64,000 nt of DNA from Citreimonas salinaria (GTDB lineage Bacteria > Pseudomonadota > Alphaproteobacteria > Rhodobacterales > Rhodobacteraceae): contig NZ_FNPF01000015.1 of assembly GCF_900107235.1 (NCBI RefSeq), forward strand, positions 1 to 64,000. The letters are read 5' to 3'. Below are positions 15,425 through 23,530 of this stretch, one piece after another. Below the pieces are notes generated by a model. That model did no database searches. It saw nothing but the letters and a program-made list of their open reading frames with translations, and was not told the origin of the DNA. Each line of letters opens with the position of its first letter. Within the stretch, counting starts at the first letter, position 1. Both the position numbers and the translations under genes were made by a program.

Positions 15425-16414
15425 TTACCGCTCGTTTCCCTGATCGCGCGACAGGCGAGCCGAGGCAGGGAGCCGGCCGCGGAACCGCTCGAGATCCGAG
15501 AGCACCTGGGAAGACCGCCCGGCAACGCCAGGTCTGTCGTGCAACTGGAGGATTCCCTCGGCGCAAGCCTCGTCCACTTCCATCTGGGTGACGCAATACC
15601 CAATCCAATCAAGATCCCTGATTTTCTTGACGGCCTCAGCGAAATCATCGCGAACACCGGGACCATACGCCTCTTCGGCAATGTGCCAACCCCAACGCGA
15701 GATCATCACCGACAGGTCAAGGATGTCCTCGCTGAGCGCCGCCGGGTCCTGCCAGCGGTCCGAATTTGCCAGCAGCTTCTCGGCGTACATGAGTTCCCGA
15801 CTGAGAACCGGCACGCCCAGGCGTGAATCCAGCGCCCCATCAAGTTCTATCCGGGCTTCGAGCACGATCTCGATTTTGATGTCGATGCCGTTGGCTCGGA
15901 CGACCGTCTTCAGACCGTACCGGTCCGCGCGTATGTCGCGGACGGTCTCAATCGTCTCGCCCAGGCGCAGGATGCCATCCAAGTTCGGTTTGCCGGCAAG
16001 AGCTGTTCGGAGGGCCCTGAAGCCATCCCTGTCCGAGCAGAGGAAGTCGATGTCCGGGCTCTTTCGGTAGCCTTCCGAGCAGAGAGGGATCGCGGTCCCG
16101 CCGCTGAGAAAGCACTTCGACCCAGCCAAGAATTCACCGTCGATTGAACGGAGGATCGACAGGATCGCGGAGTGGCAGTCTTGTTTCGAAAAAGCAGATT
16201 TGACGATGCCGGCTCCGATGAAGACGCCGTTACCGAACTTCTCTACGAGCTGTTCCAGGAGGTTTCTTTCCTCGTCATCAAGCTTGTCCGTCTCTACAAG
16301 GCACCAGTTACGCTCGTAGAGGCCGAGTGCTTCCTCCGCGCCGATCACGGCTTCGCCGGGCCGATTCCAGCATAGGCTGCGCAACTGGGGGTAATCTCGG
16401 ACTCTGATCCGCAT
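15425..16414 (-). CDS. Second AbiEii-like nucleotidyltransferase
   Basis: This 329-aa protein has a different version of the same fold: FLSGGTAIPL (Gly105-Gly106), then SPDIDFLC (Asp121, Asp123). Later residues include a conserved RELMYAEKLLANSDRW block typical of AbiEii/AbiGii-like enzymes. It stops on the base after the AbiEii stop codon, so the two transferase genes are tail to tail with no spacer. No AbiEi-like partner precedes it on the minus strand. It could be a solitary toxin, a tRNA-modifying enzyme, or a module sharing the neighbouring antitoxin. Confidence 0.7.
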   Translation of the reverse strand: MRIRVRDYPQLRSLCWNRPGEAVIGAEEALGLYERNWCLVETDKLDDEERNLLEQLVEKFGNGVFIGAGIVKSAFSKQDCHSAILSILRSIDGEFLAGSKCFLSGGTAIPLCSEGYRKSPDIDFLCSDRDGFRALRTALAGKPNLDGILRLGETIETVRDIRADRYGLKTVVRANGIDIKIEIVLEARIELDGALDSRLGVPVLSRELMYAEKLLANSDRWQDPAALSEDILDLSVMISRWGWHIAEEAYGPGVRDDFAEAVKKIRDLDWIGYCVTQMEVDEACAEGILQLHDRPGVAGRSSQVLSDLERFRGRLPASARLSRDQGNER

Positions 16415-16494
16415 GACGAAGACCTCGCTCCAACTCTACTGAAGATATCCGGGACAGGACCGGGATACACCCCGGCAGTCGACGATTTCATGAA

Positions 16495-16515
16495 GTTTGT
16501 GCCTCAGGCATAAAC
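16495..16515. promoter_or_regulatory. 21-bp palindrome, copy 1
   Basis: GTTTGTGCC and GGCATAAAC are inverted halves around TCA. The reverse complement is 19/21 identical to the site at 24715-24735. It may be an operator or a partition/recombination site. It lies 81 bases upstream of the second nucleotidyltransferase gene. Confidence 0.45.
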
Positions 16516-16522
16516 AGACGCC

Positions 16523-16581
16523 AAAAACGGTAGTTTCGGGTTCACACTTTGCCGATCTGTGAACCTGAAACTACCATTTTT
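16523..16581. terminator. Long near-perfect inverted repeat, bidirectional terminator-like
   Basis: 24-base arms (16523-16546 and 16558-16581) match at 22 positions around an 11-base loop. The left arm begins with AAAAA and the right arm ends with TTTTT, so transcripts of either strand would end in a stem plus U-run. It lies after the stop of the minus-strand gene at 16690 and upstream of the nucleotidyltransferase. Stem length is unusual for a terminator. Confidence 0.5.
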
Positions 16582-16689
16582 CGGGTTTCACCTCTCCCGC
16601 GCGCGGTTCCTTGGACTCGGGTTTTTGTGGGGTGCGTGGTGGTTGCAGTCTACGGCCTGAGGCCTCCTGAACGGGATACCCTTGCCTCC

Positions 16690-17283
16690 TCACCTGCTCC
16701 TGCGAGGTGTCGCGGCAGCCTGGGCGTTACCGACGAACTGAGCGACGATCGTCGCCTGCTTGCGTCGATTACCCGGATGCAGAGAGACGGAAAGGCGCCC
16801 GACGATGCCGAGGATGGCCTGCAGGACGGCCGGAAGTCCCGCTCGCAGGTGAAGACGCAGCATGCGCTCTGCATACGCCTCCAGGGCCTCTCCGGGCTGC
16901 TCTGGGCTGTGCTGGCAGAGTTCCCGGAGCCGCGCAGCAGACTCACCGGCGCGGGGCGATTTCAGGACCGTTGTCGCCAGGTTGATGGCATCGAGGTCTT
17001 CGCTCATCACGCGCAGGCACGTGCGGAGGTCCTCGCGATCGCTGTTCGTCGCCAGGTTCAGGTCGGCAAGGATCTCGACGAGGAAGCTCAGGAAGTCTGT
17101 CGTACGGTCCTGCTCGAGCAGATCGCAGAGAGCGTCGATTTCATCATCAAATGCGGCTTCGGACAGGTGAAACCGGTGGGCTGCACAAGCCGCGGCCGCC
17201 GCAACCAGGATGCCGTGCTGCATCTCTGTCTTCACCGGGCGCCGGAACCGCTTGTCGACATGGATGGCTGAATAAATCCTCAT
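16690..17283 (-). CDS. Hypothetical helical protein
   Basis: A 197-aa mostly alpha-helical soluble protein with acidic patches and a basic, probably disordered C-terminus. ATG at 17283 is preceded by AAAGAGGTG on the minus strand. I do not recognise a family. It is divergent from the Ros-like regulator at 17365; both may share the 80-base intergenic region. Confidence 0.5.
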   Translation of the reverse strand: MRIYSAIHVDKRFRRPVKTEMQHGILVAAAAACAAHRFHLSEAAFDDEIDALCDLLEQDRTTDFLSFLVEILADLNLATNSDREDLRTCLRVMSEDLDAINLATTVLKSPRAGESAARLRELCQHSPEQPGEALEAYAERMLRLHLRAGLPAVLQAILGIVGRLSVSLHPGNRRKQATIVAQFVGNAQAAATPRRSR

Positions 17284-17364
17284 GGCTTCACCTCTTTCTC
17301 TTCTTTGGAGGTTGCAAAATTCAGATGAAAGTCAACCTTCTTGGAAGGGAAAAGGAACGGCGAC

Positions 17365-17865
17365 ATGAGAGATACCTGCGATATCCTGAATCTGGGGAAG
17401 ACGAAGTACCGCCACACGATCTCTTTTCTTGAAGAGGAAGGGTTCTCGTTTTCAGGCAAGAAGAGCGCTCCCGAGATCGATGCAGACCTGCTCATGTCGG
17501 TCGTCGACGATGCTATCGACCAGGTCTCCGGGTCTGCGAAATCAGGAAGCCATCTCGAAGGGGGAACGTTCGACCAGCTCTTTCGCGGGATCGACGAGGT
17601 GCAAACATCCGAAGAACGGATCCGCAGTGCTCTCTATCGCTGCCGTCCTGGCCCGGTGGAGCCGGATACTGATGATCTGGTGAGCTGCAGGCTTTGCGGT
17701 GAGCGCCATGCTGCGCTGACGAAGCATCTCAGTGCGGTGCACAGGTTCTCGCGTGAAGACTACGAGCTGGCGTTCCCGGATGCGGCCGTAGAGAGCAAGC
17801 AGTACCGGGAACGCAAGAGGGCAGGTGGACTGCGATCAGTGCAGGCGGCGGGAAAGGGCGCCTAG
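17365..17865 (+). CDS. Ros/MucR-like zinc-finger regulator, atypical
   Basis: This 166-aa protein has Cys108, Cys111, His121 and His126 in a SCRLCG...TKHLSAVHRFSREDYELAFPD context, clearly related to the MucR/Ros finger. The N-terminus (TCDILNLGKTKYRHTISFLEEEGF) resembles a small DNA-binding helix-turn-helix, which MucR lacks, so this may be a two-headed DNA-binding protein. ATG 17365 is chosen over TTG 17341 because AAAAGGA is correctly spaced. The 3' end overlaps the convergent gene by 30 bases. Confidence 0.65.
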   Translation: MRDTCDILNLGKTKYRHTISFLEEEGFSFSGKKSAPEIDADLLMSVVDDAIDQVSGSAKSGSHLEGGTFDQLFRGIDEVQTSEERIRSALYRCRPGPVEPDTDDLVSCRLCGERHAALTKHLSAVHRFSREDYELAFPDAAVESKQYRERKRAGGLRSVQAAGKGA

Positions 17866-18276
17866 TAGCTCGCATGCGACGTGCTCGCAGAAGAGCCAGA
17901 TGTAGCTGCCGTGGTCCGGCGCATCGGGCGTGAGAGCGCACCAGACGCCGGCGTCTGACAGGAATTCAGGCAGTACATCTTCGAGGGGAACGAGCGCGTC
18001 GCTGGTGAGGGCGAGACTCAACCGAGTGTGCTTGTTGAGATAGACGTGGGCGGTGACGGAATCCCGGCATTCGGTGGCGTAGACCTGCTCGCTGATCGCG
18101 CTGGGATCGAAGTCGCCGTTCTCTCGCAGCGTGGCGAGGATGCCTTCAGCGGCGTCCTCGGCGGCCTTGATGGCTCGCTGCGCCTTCTTGATGCGGCTCT
18201 GATCGACGGGTGACGGGGTGGACATGACCGAGAGCATGAGAGCGTCGACCGGGTTTTCGTGAGTAGCAGTGTGCAC
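17836..18276 (-). CDS. Hypothetical protein
   Basis: A 146-aa acidic helical protein with a conserved-looking middle (IKKAQRAIKAAEDAAEGILATL) and a cysteine-containing C-terminus. The start is GTG 18276, with AAGGATATTGGAAA upstream. No family was recognised. Upstream lie a 9-bp-arm palindrome (18284-18309) and an island-motif copy, so it is probably regulated. Confidence 0.45.
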   Translation of the reverse strand: MHTATHENPVDALMLSVMSTPSPVDQSRIKKAQRAIKAAEDAAEGILATLRENGDFDPSAISEQVYATECRDSVTAHVYLNKHTRLSLALTSDALVPLEDVLPEFLSDAGVWCALTPDAPDHGSYIWLFCEHVACELLGALSRRLH

Positions 18277-18283
18277 TTTCCAA

Positions 18284-18309
18284 TATCCTTGTTGCTGGAA
18301 ACAAGGATA
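18284..18309 (-). promoter_or_regulatory. Perfect 9-bp-arm palindrome in the leader of 17836-18276
   Basis: TATCCTTGT (18284-18292) and ACAAGGATA (18301-18309) are perfect inverted copies. On the minus strand the promoter-proximal arm precedes and the distal arm covers the ribosome-binding site AAGGAT. It could be an operator, or an RNA stem that hides the RBS. Confidence 0.5.
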
Positions 18310-18325
18310 CCGTCACACATGTCGA

Positions 18326-18340
18326 TTACGACAGGATAAA
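18326..18340 (-). promoter_or_regulatory. Island motif copy 6 (minus strand, before 18276)
   Basis: The minus strand reads TTTATCCTGTCGTAA, one base off the consensus, beginning 64 bases before the GTG start, with GTGTG seven bases after it. Confidence 0.4.
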
Positions 18341-18368
18341 AATCGAGAGCAGGCGTCGCCGCCAGTCG

Positions 18369-19010
18369 TCAGGCCACCGCTTGATCCTGACCCAGTGTCT
18401 GCTGGAGCAGCTCGTAGAGTTCCGAGGACGCCTCGTCGTGGTATGCGGCGATCTCCTGATAGAACCGGGATGTCGAGCAGGATCCCCGCATGAGCTCGTA
18501 AATGGCGGCGGCACGCCGGGTCGGCGGCGCCGGCAGCACGTGGGTCTCGAAGAACTCCCGGTGAGCCACGACACCGCGGTAGATTTCCTGCTTGCGACGG
18601 AAGGTGCCGGCCCCGTCGTAACAAAGCCAGAAGAGGAACCCGCTGAAGTCGGTGTCAACGATTTGATGTGCGTAGAAGTCGTCCTGGCGTAGAGCAGCTT
18701 GCAGTTCCGTGATGGTGTGCAGCGTCAGGATATCCAGTCGCTCGATCTCTTGCGCGACCATCCCGAGGTACCGGGCGTTGATGAGGTCGTGCGTGAGGTC
18801 TTGCAGTCGTTCCTTCGCAGCGCTCGAGAACAGGTCACCGCCTATCTTCACGGCTTCCTGGATCGGTGCATGGATCGTCGCCGCGGCCGCGTAGACATCG
18901 GCCACGTCGAACATGTCCCCGGTCAGGTCTCCGACGCCGATCCGGGCGTCGACCAGGTTTCCGGCAGTCACGTAGTAGTCCGGGGTCTCAAACAGCTGTT
19001 GCGAATGCAT
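18369..19010 (-). CDS. Hypothetical protein
   Basis: A 213-aa soluble helical protein without recognisable motifs. The frame is open further up to 19058, but the minus-strand sequence AGAGGATATGGAAATG favours the ATG at 19010. It lies between the ORFan cargo and the divergent cpaF operon, sharing the 190-base control region with it. Confidence 0.5.
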   Translation of the reverse strand: MHSQQLFETPDYYVTAGNLVDARIGVGDLTGDMFDVADVYAAAATIHAPIQEAVKIGGDLFSSAAKERLQDLTHDLINARYLGMVAQEIERLDILTLHTITELQAALRQDDFYAHQIVDTDFSGFLFWLCYDGAGTFRRKQEIYRGVVAHREFFETHVLPAPPTRRAAAIYELMRGSCSTSRFYQEIAAYHDEASSELYELLQQTLGQDQAVA

Positions 19011-19137
19011 TTCCATATCCTCTTCTGTCTCTTCGCAAGTGTGCGAAACGGCCGGCAAGGGAACCCCCCTCGGTTAATAAAAATGCCGCATCCGATCCTG
19101 AAAACATACGGCGGCGGCAGAGCGTGCCCGGATGTAT

Positions 19138-19152
19138 TTAATCCTGGCGAAA
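19138..19152 (+). promoter_or_regulatory. Island motif copy 5 (before cpaF)
   Basis: TTAATCCTGGCGAAA begins 61 bases before the ATG at 19199 and is followed after five bases by GTGTG. This links the right pilus block to the giant prepilins. Confidence 0.5.
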
Positions 19153-19198
19153 ACGCAGTGTGCGACCACCGGCTCTGATTGAACACGGAGCCAAAATC

Positions 19199-20584
19199 AT
19201 GAAATTCGGAGCGTCGACGCGAAAGCCCGAAGGGGAGGACACACCCCACACACGCCCCCCCAAGCCGGAAGGTCATCGACCGGAAAGACCGGATGCTGCT
19301 CGTAGCGTGTCAAAGCCCGCGCCCGCGGTCGCGCTAGAAGATCGGCAGGTGATCTCAGCTGAAATCAGGAAGAGGCTGAACGTCGACGCAGTCAGTCAGC
19401 TGACCGACGCAGAGCGTTACGAGCAGATCCGCCAGGCAGTCGAGATGGTCGCGAGCGAAAAGCGCATGATGATCACGCAGGCCGAGCAGGATCAGATCGC
19501 GCGAGAGGTTGCCGCGGACCTGACGGGTCTCGGACCGCTTCAGCAGCTGATCGACGACGAAGCGATCACCGACATCATGGTCAACGGCCCCGATCAGATC
19601 TTCGCCGACATCCGTGGCAAGGGACGCCACCTGACCGATGTGACTTTCCGGGATCGCAAGCACCTGGAAGCGGTCGCTCAGAAGATCGCCCGGGACGTGG
19701 GCCGCAAGGTTGACGAGAGCACGCCGCTTGTGGATGCGCGCCTGGCGGACGGCAGCCGGGTCAACGTCGTGTTCTCTCCGATCGCGCTCGACGGGGCCTC
19801 GATCTCGATCCGCAAGTTCCCGGCTAACTCGTTCCAGCTCGATGACCTGGCCAGGTTGGGTGCCATGAGCCCGGACATGGCCCGCTTCCTGAAATTGGCC
19901 GCCAGCAGCCGTCTGAACATCATCGTGAGCGGGGGCACGGGCTCGGGCAAGACGACGCTGCTCAACGCGATCACGAAGTATTTCGGGGCAGACGATCGGA
20001 TCGTCACGATCGAAGATGCCGCGGAACTTCAGGTTCAGCAGCCGCACGTGGTTCGCATGGAAACCCGCGTCGCCTCGGGCGAGGGTGGCGGGGCCGTCAC
20101 ACAGACGGATCTCGTGAAGAACGCTCTGCGCATGAACCCGGATCGCATCATCCTGGGCGAGGTCCGGGGTGGTGAGGCGTTTGACATGCTTGCCGCGATG
20201 AACACCGGACACGACGGATCCCTCGCAACGCTGCACGCGAACAACCCCCGGGATGCCCTCGCGCGCCTGGAAAACATGGTGTTGATGGCTGGATTCGATC
20301 TACCGGCCAGAGCGATCCGGACCCAGATTGCCTCGGCGGTCGACCTCGTGCTCCAGATCTCGAAGGGCCGCGATGGCGTCCGGCGCATCAACAAGATCTC
20401 TGAAATCAACGGGATGGAAGGCGAGCTGATCATCGTCAACGACCTGTTCGAGTTCGAGATCGAGACCGTCAGCGCAGAACGGATCCATGGCAACTTCAAG
20501 GCGGCCAAGGTGAAACCGACGACGCTGCACAAATTCAGGGCCGGCGGACACGAGCGCGAGGTCTCGAGCATCTTCGGCGGGTAG
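19199..20584 (+). CDS. cpaF: CpaF/TadA pilus assembly and secretion ATPase
   Basis: 461-aa hexameric type II/IV secretion ATPase. The N-terminal ~45 residues are disordered and Pro/Arg-rich, then comes the N-terminal domain with DEAITDIMVNGPDQIF. The Walker A GGTGSGKTT is at about 244-252, followed by the Asp box, Walker B (ILGEVRGGEAFD) and His box (ATLHANNPRDAL). It energises extension (and perhaps retraction) of Tad pili at the inner membrane, with TadB and TadC. ATG 19199 follows CGGAG. It starts the right pilus block. Confidence 0.9.
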   Translation: MKFGASTRKPEGEDTPHTRPPKPEGHRPERPDAARSVSKPAPAVALEDRQVISAEIRKRLNVDAVSQLTDAERYEQIRQAVEMVASEKRMMITQAEQDQIAREVAADLTGLGPLQQLIDDEAITDIMVNGPDQIFADIRGKGRHLTDVTFRDRKHLEAVAQKIARDVGRKVDESTPLVDARLADGSRVNVVFSPIALDGASISIRKFPANSFQLDDLARLGAMSPDMARFLKLAASSRLNIIVSGGTGSGKTTLLNAITKYFGADDRIVTIEDAAELQVQQPHVVRMETRVASGEGGGAVTQTDLVKNALRMNPDRIILGEVRGGEAFDMLAAMNTGHDGSLATLHANNPRDALARLENMVLMAGFDLPARAIRTQIASAVDLVLQISKGRDGVRRINKISEINGMEGELIIVNDLFEFEIETVSAERIHGNFKAAKVKPTTLHKFRAGGHEREVSSIFGG

Positions 20585-20651
20585 CTCGGAACGCCTTTTA
20601 TCCACGTTTAAGCGCATCCCGGTAGGCAGAGGGCGTTCACACAGGTTTCTC

Positions 20652-21611
20652 ATGATTTTGCTCTCTGCAGTTGTCTCACTCGCTCTTGTGTTAGTGCTTG
20701 CCTTGGTTGCGATCGGACCGATCAAGAGAGCACGCAAGTCGCGGCGCCTGGCATCACGACTCCTGAAAAACGACACCAAGCCGGCGGGCGTGTCTCCACC
20801 ACCTCCACCGGTCATTACGCGTGATCCGGACCTCGAGAATTCAGGATCTTCGTTCAAGCTGCCGATCCTGTCCCGGCTCGTCGAGAGTGCGCGATACGGC
20901 GGCCTGGGTCGCCTTGCCTGGCCGGCCGTGGTCGGTGTCTTCGTCCTCACCTGGCCGTTGTCGAACAAGCTTCCGCTCGATCACGTGCCGAAGATTGTCT
21001 CGCTGTTCGTTGCTTTCGTGATCGTCAACAGCGCCGCCCGGATCGTCTTCGGCATGCTGGCTTCGAGAAAGCGGGCACGTATCGAAGCCGAGATCCCTGT
21101 TTTCCTGGACGCCGTCGCCCGGGGCCTCAGCGTCGGGAAATCTTTTACCGCCTGCCTGGAATCGGCAACGGAGAACCTGGGGCCGGAGATGTCGCTGGCC
21201 GTTCGCGAGATATCGGCAGGTATGAGTGCCGGGTTCCTCGCGTCCGAGCTGTTCGAAGAGCAGGCGCGCAAGCACGATATCGGAGCCTTCCTCTTCGTCG
21301 CCGCGGTGGTCGCTGCATCAGAGCGATCCGGCGGCTCGATGACGGCCGCGGTGCGCAACCTGTCGGGGGTGGTGCGCAGCCAGCGTGACCTGAAACTGAA
21401 GGTGAAAGCCCTGGCAGCCCAGGGTAAGGCCGGCGGATACATCATTGGACTGATGCCGTTGGGGATGATGCTCGTGATGTCCGGCGTCCAGCCGAAGATG
21501 ATCGAGCACCTCTTCTCGAACATGATCGGCAACCTCGTGTTCTGCCTGATCCTTGCTCTCGTCTACATGTGCTTTGCCACGGTCAACAAGATCGCGAACA
21601 TGAAAGTATGA
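20652..21611 (+). CDS. tadB: TadB-like inner-membrane platform protein
   Basis: This 319-aa protein has an N-terminal TM helix, a Pro-rich cytoplasmic linker and two further N-terminal helices. A T2SSF domain follows (about 140-270: EIPVFLDAVARGLSVGKSF...), then two C-terminal helices. It forms the platform with TadC on which CpaF acts. It lies 67 bases after cpaF; a half copy of the island motif (TTTATCC at 20597) lies in between, so it may have its own promoter. Confidence 0.85.
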   Translation: MILLSAVVSLALVLVLALVAIGPIKRARKSRRLASRLLKNDTKPAGVSPPPPPVITRDPDLENSGSSFKLPILSRLVESARYGGLGRLAWPAVVGVFVLTWPLSNKLPLDHVPKIVSLFVAFVIVNSAARIVFGMLASRKRARIEAEIPVFLDAVARGLSVGKSFTACLESATENLGPEMSLAVREISAGMSAGFLASELFEEQARKHDIGAFLFVAAVVAASERSGGSMTAAVRNLSGVVRSQRDLKLKVKALAAQGKAGGYIIGLMPLGMMLVMSGVQPKMIEHLFSNMIGNLVFCLILALVYMCFATVNKIANMKV

Positions 21612-21615
21612 CCAT

Positions 21616-22665
21616 ATGTCTTTCAATTTGAACGCGAAAACCATCTTCATGGCGAGCCTGTTCGGTCTCTTCGGCGTGCTCGCCGGATCGGCGATCAAGG
21701 GCATCCCGTTCTTGAGTCTGGACGCTGTCCTTTTCGGTGCCGTGGCGGGTGGTATCTTCATCGTCACGCGAGCCGTGATCGCCGTGGCGCTGCACCGGGC
21801 CGACGCCTCAAGACAGCTCAAGCGCCGGACACGCTCTCAACGCCAAAAGCGCGAGGACCTGCGGCAGCGACTCCTGGAAGCGGGCAAGATCCAACTGGTC
21901 GAGCGCAACGATGCGGAGCTGAAGCCGTGGATGTCTCCGTTCATCGGCGGCATGCAGAATGCCGACCGACTTCGGTCACAGCTCGCGACGGCGGGATACC
22001 GGGGGCAGAACGCGATCACGAACTACGTCCTCGCACGGATCGGCGTCCCCCTCATCGGCGCGGCGATCGGGGTAACCGTCGCCAGCTTGCTGACCAGCGG
22101 CGCCATGGTCCCTGGAATTGCGGCCACCGTGATGGCGCTGGCCGGCTGGTCGGCAATCCCGTTCCAGCTCGGCCAGAAGTCTCTCGAACGCGGAGAAAAG
22201 GTCGGCGCCGGCATGGCAGACACGGTCGACATCCTGCTGATCTACGTGACTGCCGGCGTGCCGTTCGACGCCGCGATCGAGGATGCGGTTCCGAAGCTCA
22301 AGCGGATCGCACCGCCGATGGCTGACGAGCTCGAACGTCTCAACCGGGATCTGCTCACGACGAACGATCGCCAGGATGCATTCGACAGCTTCCTTGCGAG
22401 GGCACAGTCGACGCCGGTCCTCGAGTTCGTTTCGATCGTCAAGCAAGCTGACAAGGAAGGCACTCCGATGTCGGCCGCCCTGGCAAGGCTATCCGAGACC
22501 CTGAGGAAAGAGCGGTTTCAGACCGCCGAGCGCAAGGCGGGCAAGATCCCGTCGATGCTGCTGATGCCGCAGCTGCTGTTCGCGTTCCCGGCATTCGTGA
22601 TGACGATCCTGTTCTCGCCGATCTACGAAGCGGCGCAGCAGATGATGAAGATGTTCTCATCATGA
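21616..22665 (+). CDS. tadC: TadC-like inner-membrane platform protein
   Basis: A 349-aa second T2SSF protein with two N-terminal TM helices, a cytoplasmic part with GMADTVDILLIYVTAGVPFDAAIEDA, and the ERKAGKIPSMLLMPQLLFAFPAF segment leading into the last helix, as in TadC. It starts four bases after the TadB stop and its end overlaps the next gene by ATGA, so TadB, TadC and the pseudopilins form one unit. Confidence 0.85.
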   Translation: MSFNLNAKTIFMASLFGLFGVLAGSAIKGIPFLSLDAVLFGAVAGGIFIVTRAVIAVALHRADASRQLKRRTRSQRQKREDLRQRLLEAGKIQLVERNDAELKPWMSPFIGGMQNADRLRSQLATAGYRGQNAITNYVLARIGVPLIGAAIGVTVASLLTSGAMVPGIAATVMALAGWSAIPFQLGQKSLERGEKVGAGMADTVDILLIYVTAGVPFDAAIEDAVPKLKRIAPPMADELERLNRDLLTTNDRQDAFDSFLARAQSTPVLEFVSIVKQADKEGTPMSAALARLSETLRKERFQTAERKAGKIPSMLLMPQLLFAFPAFVMTILFSPIYEAAQQMMKMFSS

Positions 22666-23069
22666 CGGCGATCCTACATCTCTTCACGACGCCTGTTCTC
22701 GTTCTGCTGGCTCTCGGGGCCGTCGAGGGCGCTCTCTTCCTGTTCGTGAACATCGAGATCAGCTTCGCGACGATCGATATGTCGAACCGGCTGAGGTCAG
22801 GGCAGACGATCGAAGAAGCCCTGGAGTCGAGCCCGTTCTCAGACACCCAGTTGAGCCGGCTCTGCAGAGATCCTGAAAACGGGCAGGGGGGCTACGTGTG
22901 GTCCGTTTCCACGACGACGAGCGCCGCCGGCTCCCTAGAAATCCTGGGAACGAGTTGCCGCTATGCGTTTTCAGACTCCGGCGTCGTCGCGTCCTTCGGT
23001 GGCGGGTATCCTGCAGGCGGCTTTCTGAGCCGGTCGCAGCTTGTCCAGATCGAGGAGCCGTCGTCATGA
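22662..23069 (+). CDS. TadE-like pseudopilin candidate
   Basis: A 135-aa protein with an N-terminal hydrophobic helix (about 4-32) and a periplasmic domain holding two cysteines (LSRLCRD, GTSCRYAF). The pattern EGALFLF in the helix resembles TadE pseudopilins, although no clean Gly-x4-Glu cleavage site is seen. The start overlaps tadC by four bases; the end overlaps the next gene by four. Confidence 0.6.
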   Translation: MTAILHLFTTPVLVLLALGAVEGALFLFVNIEISFATIDMSNRLRSGQTIEEALESSPFSDTQLSRLCRDPENGQGGYVWSVSTTTSAAGSLEILGTSCRYAFSDSGVVASFGGGYPAGGFLSRSQLVQIEEPSS

Positions 23070-23530
23070 ACGTGGGAGCGATGGGGGCCATCCTGGCGCT
23101 GTGCTTGGGCATCGTTGCCGCTCTGGACGGCGGCATTCAAGTGACCCGGTCACTTCTCGCGAAGCATCTTGCGAACGACCTGCACCGGGCCGCGGTCGAC
23201 CTGGATCTCGACAGGGTCGAGGCACCGACTGATGCGGAGATCGAGAAGCTGCGCGACGTGATCGAGGTGACGCAGAAGCAGGCGTATCCGGAGGAGCCGC
23301 AGTTCCGGGCGCGCGTGCACCGATACGTCTTGCGTGGGGGTGAGCGAAGGGTCCTCTGGGAGGCTGATGTGGCGGGTTCCTTGGGGGCGGTAACGGAACT
23401 CAAGAAGGCTACGGGTGCACCGGAAACCGGCGAGGAGACGTACATCGACGTGATCGTCTACTACGACCGCCTTGCTATCATGATCGATGCCTGCGACCCG
23501 TGTTCGATCACCGCGCTGCCCGGATTGTGA
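23066..23530 (+). CDS. Second pseudopilin-like protein (TadF/TadG position)
   Basis: A 154-aa protein with an N-terminal hydrophobic helix, then a helical stalk (LAKHLANDLHRAAVDLDLDRVE) and a beta-rich domain ending with two cysteines (ACDPC). By position it corresponds to the last pseudopilins of tad loci. The ATGA overlap with the upstream gene supports the start. Family assignment rests on topology and context. Confidence 0.55.
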   Translation: MNVGAMGAILALCLGIVAALDGGIQVTRSLLAKHLANDLHRAAVDLDLDRVEAPTDAEIEKLRDVIEVTQKQAYPEEPQFRARVHRYVLRGGERRVLWEADVAGSLGAVTELKKATGAPETGEETYIDVIVYYDRLAIMIDACDPCSITALPGL

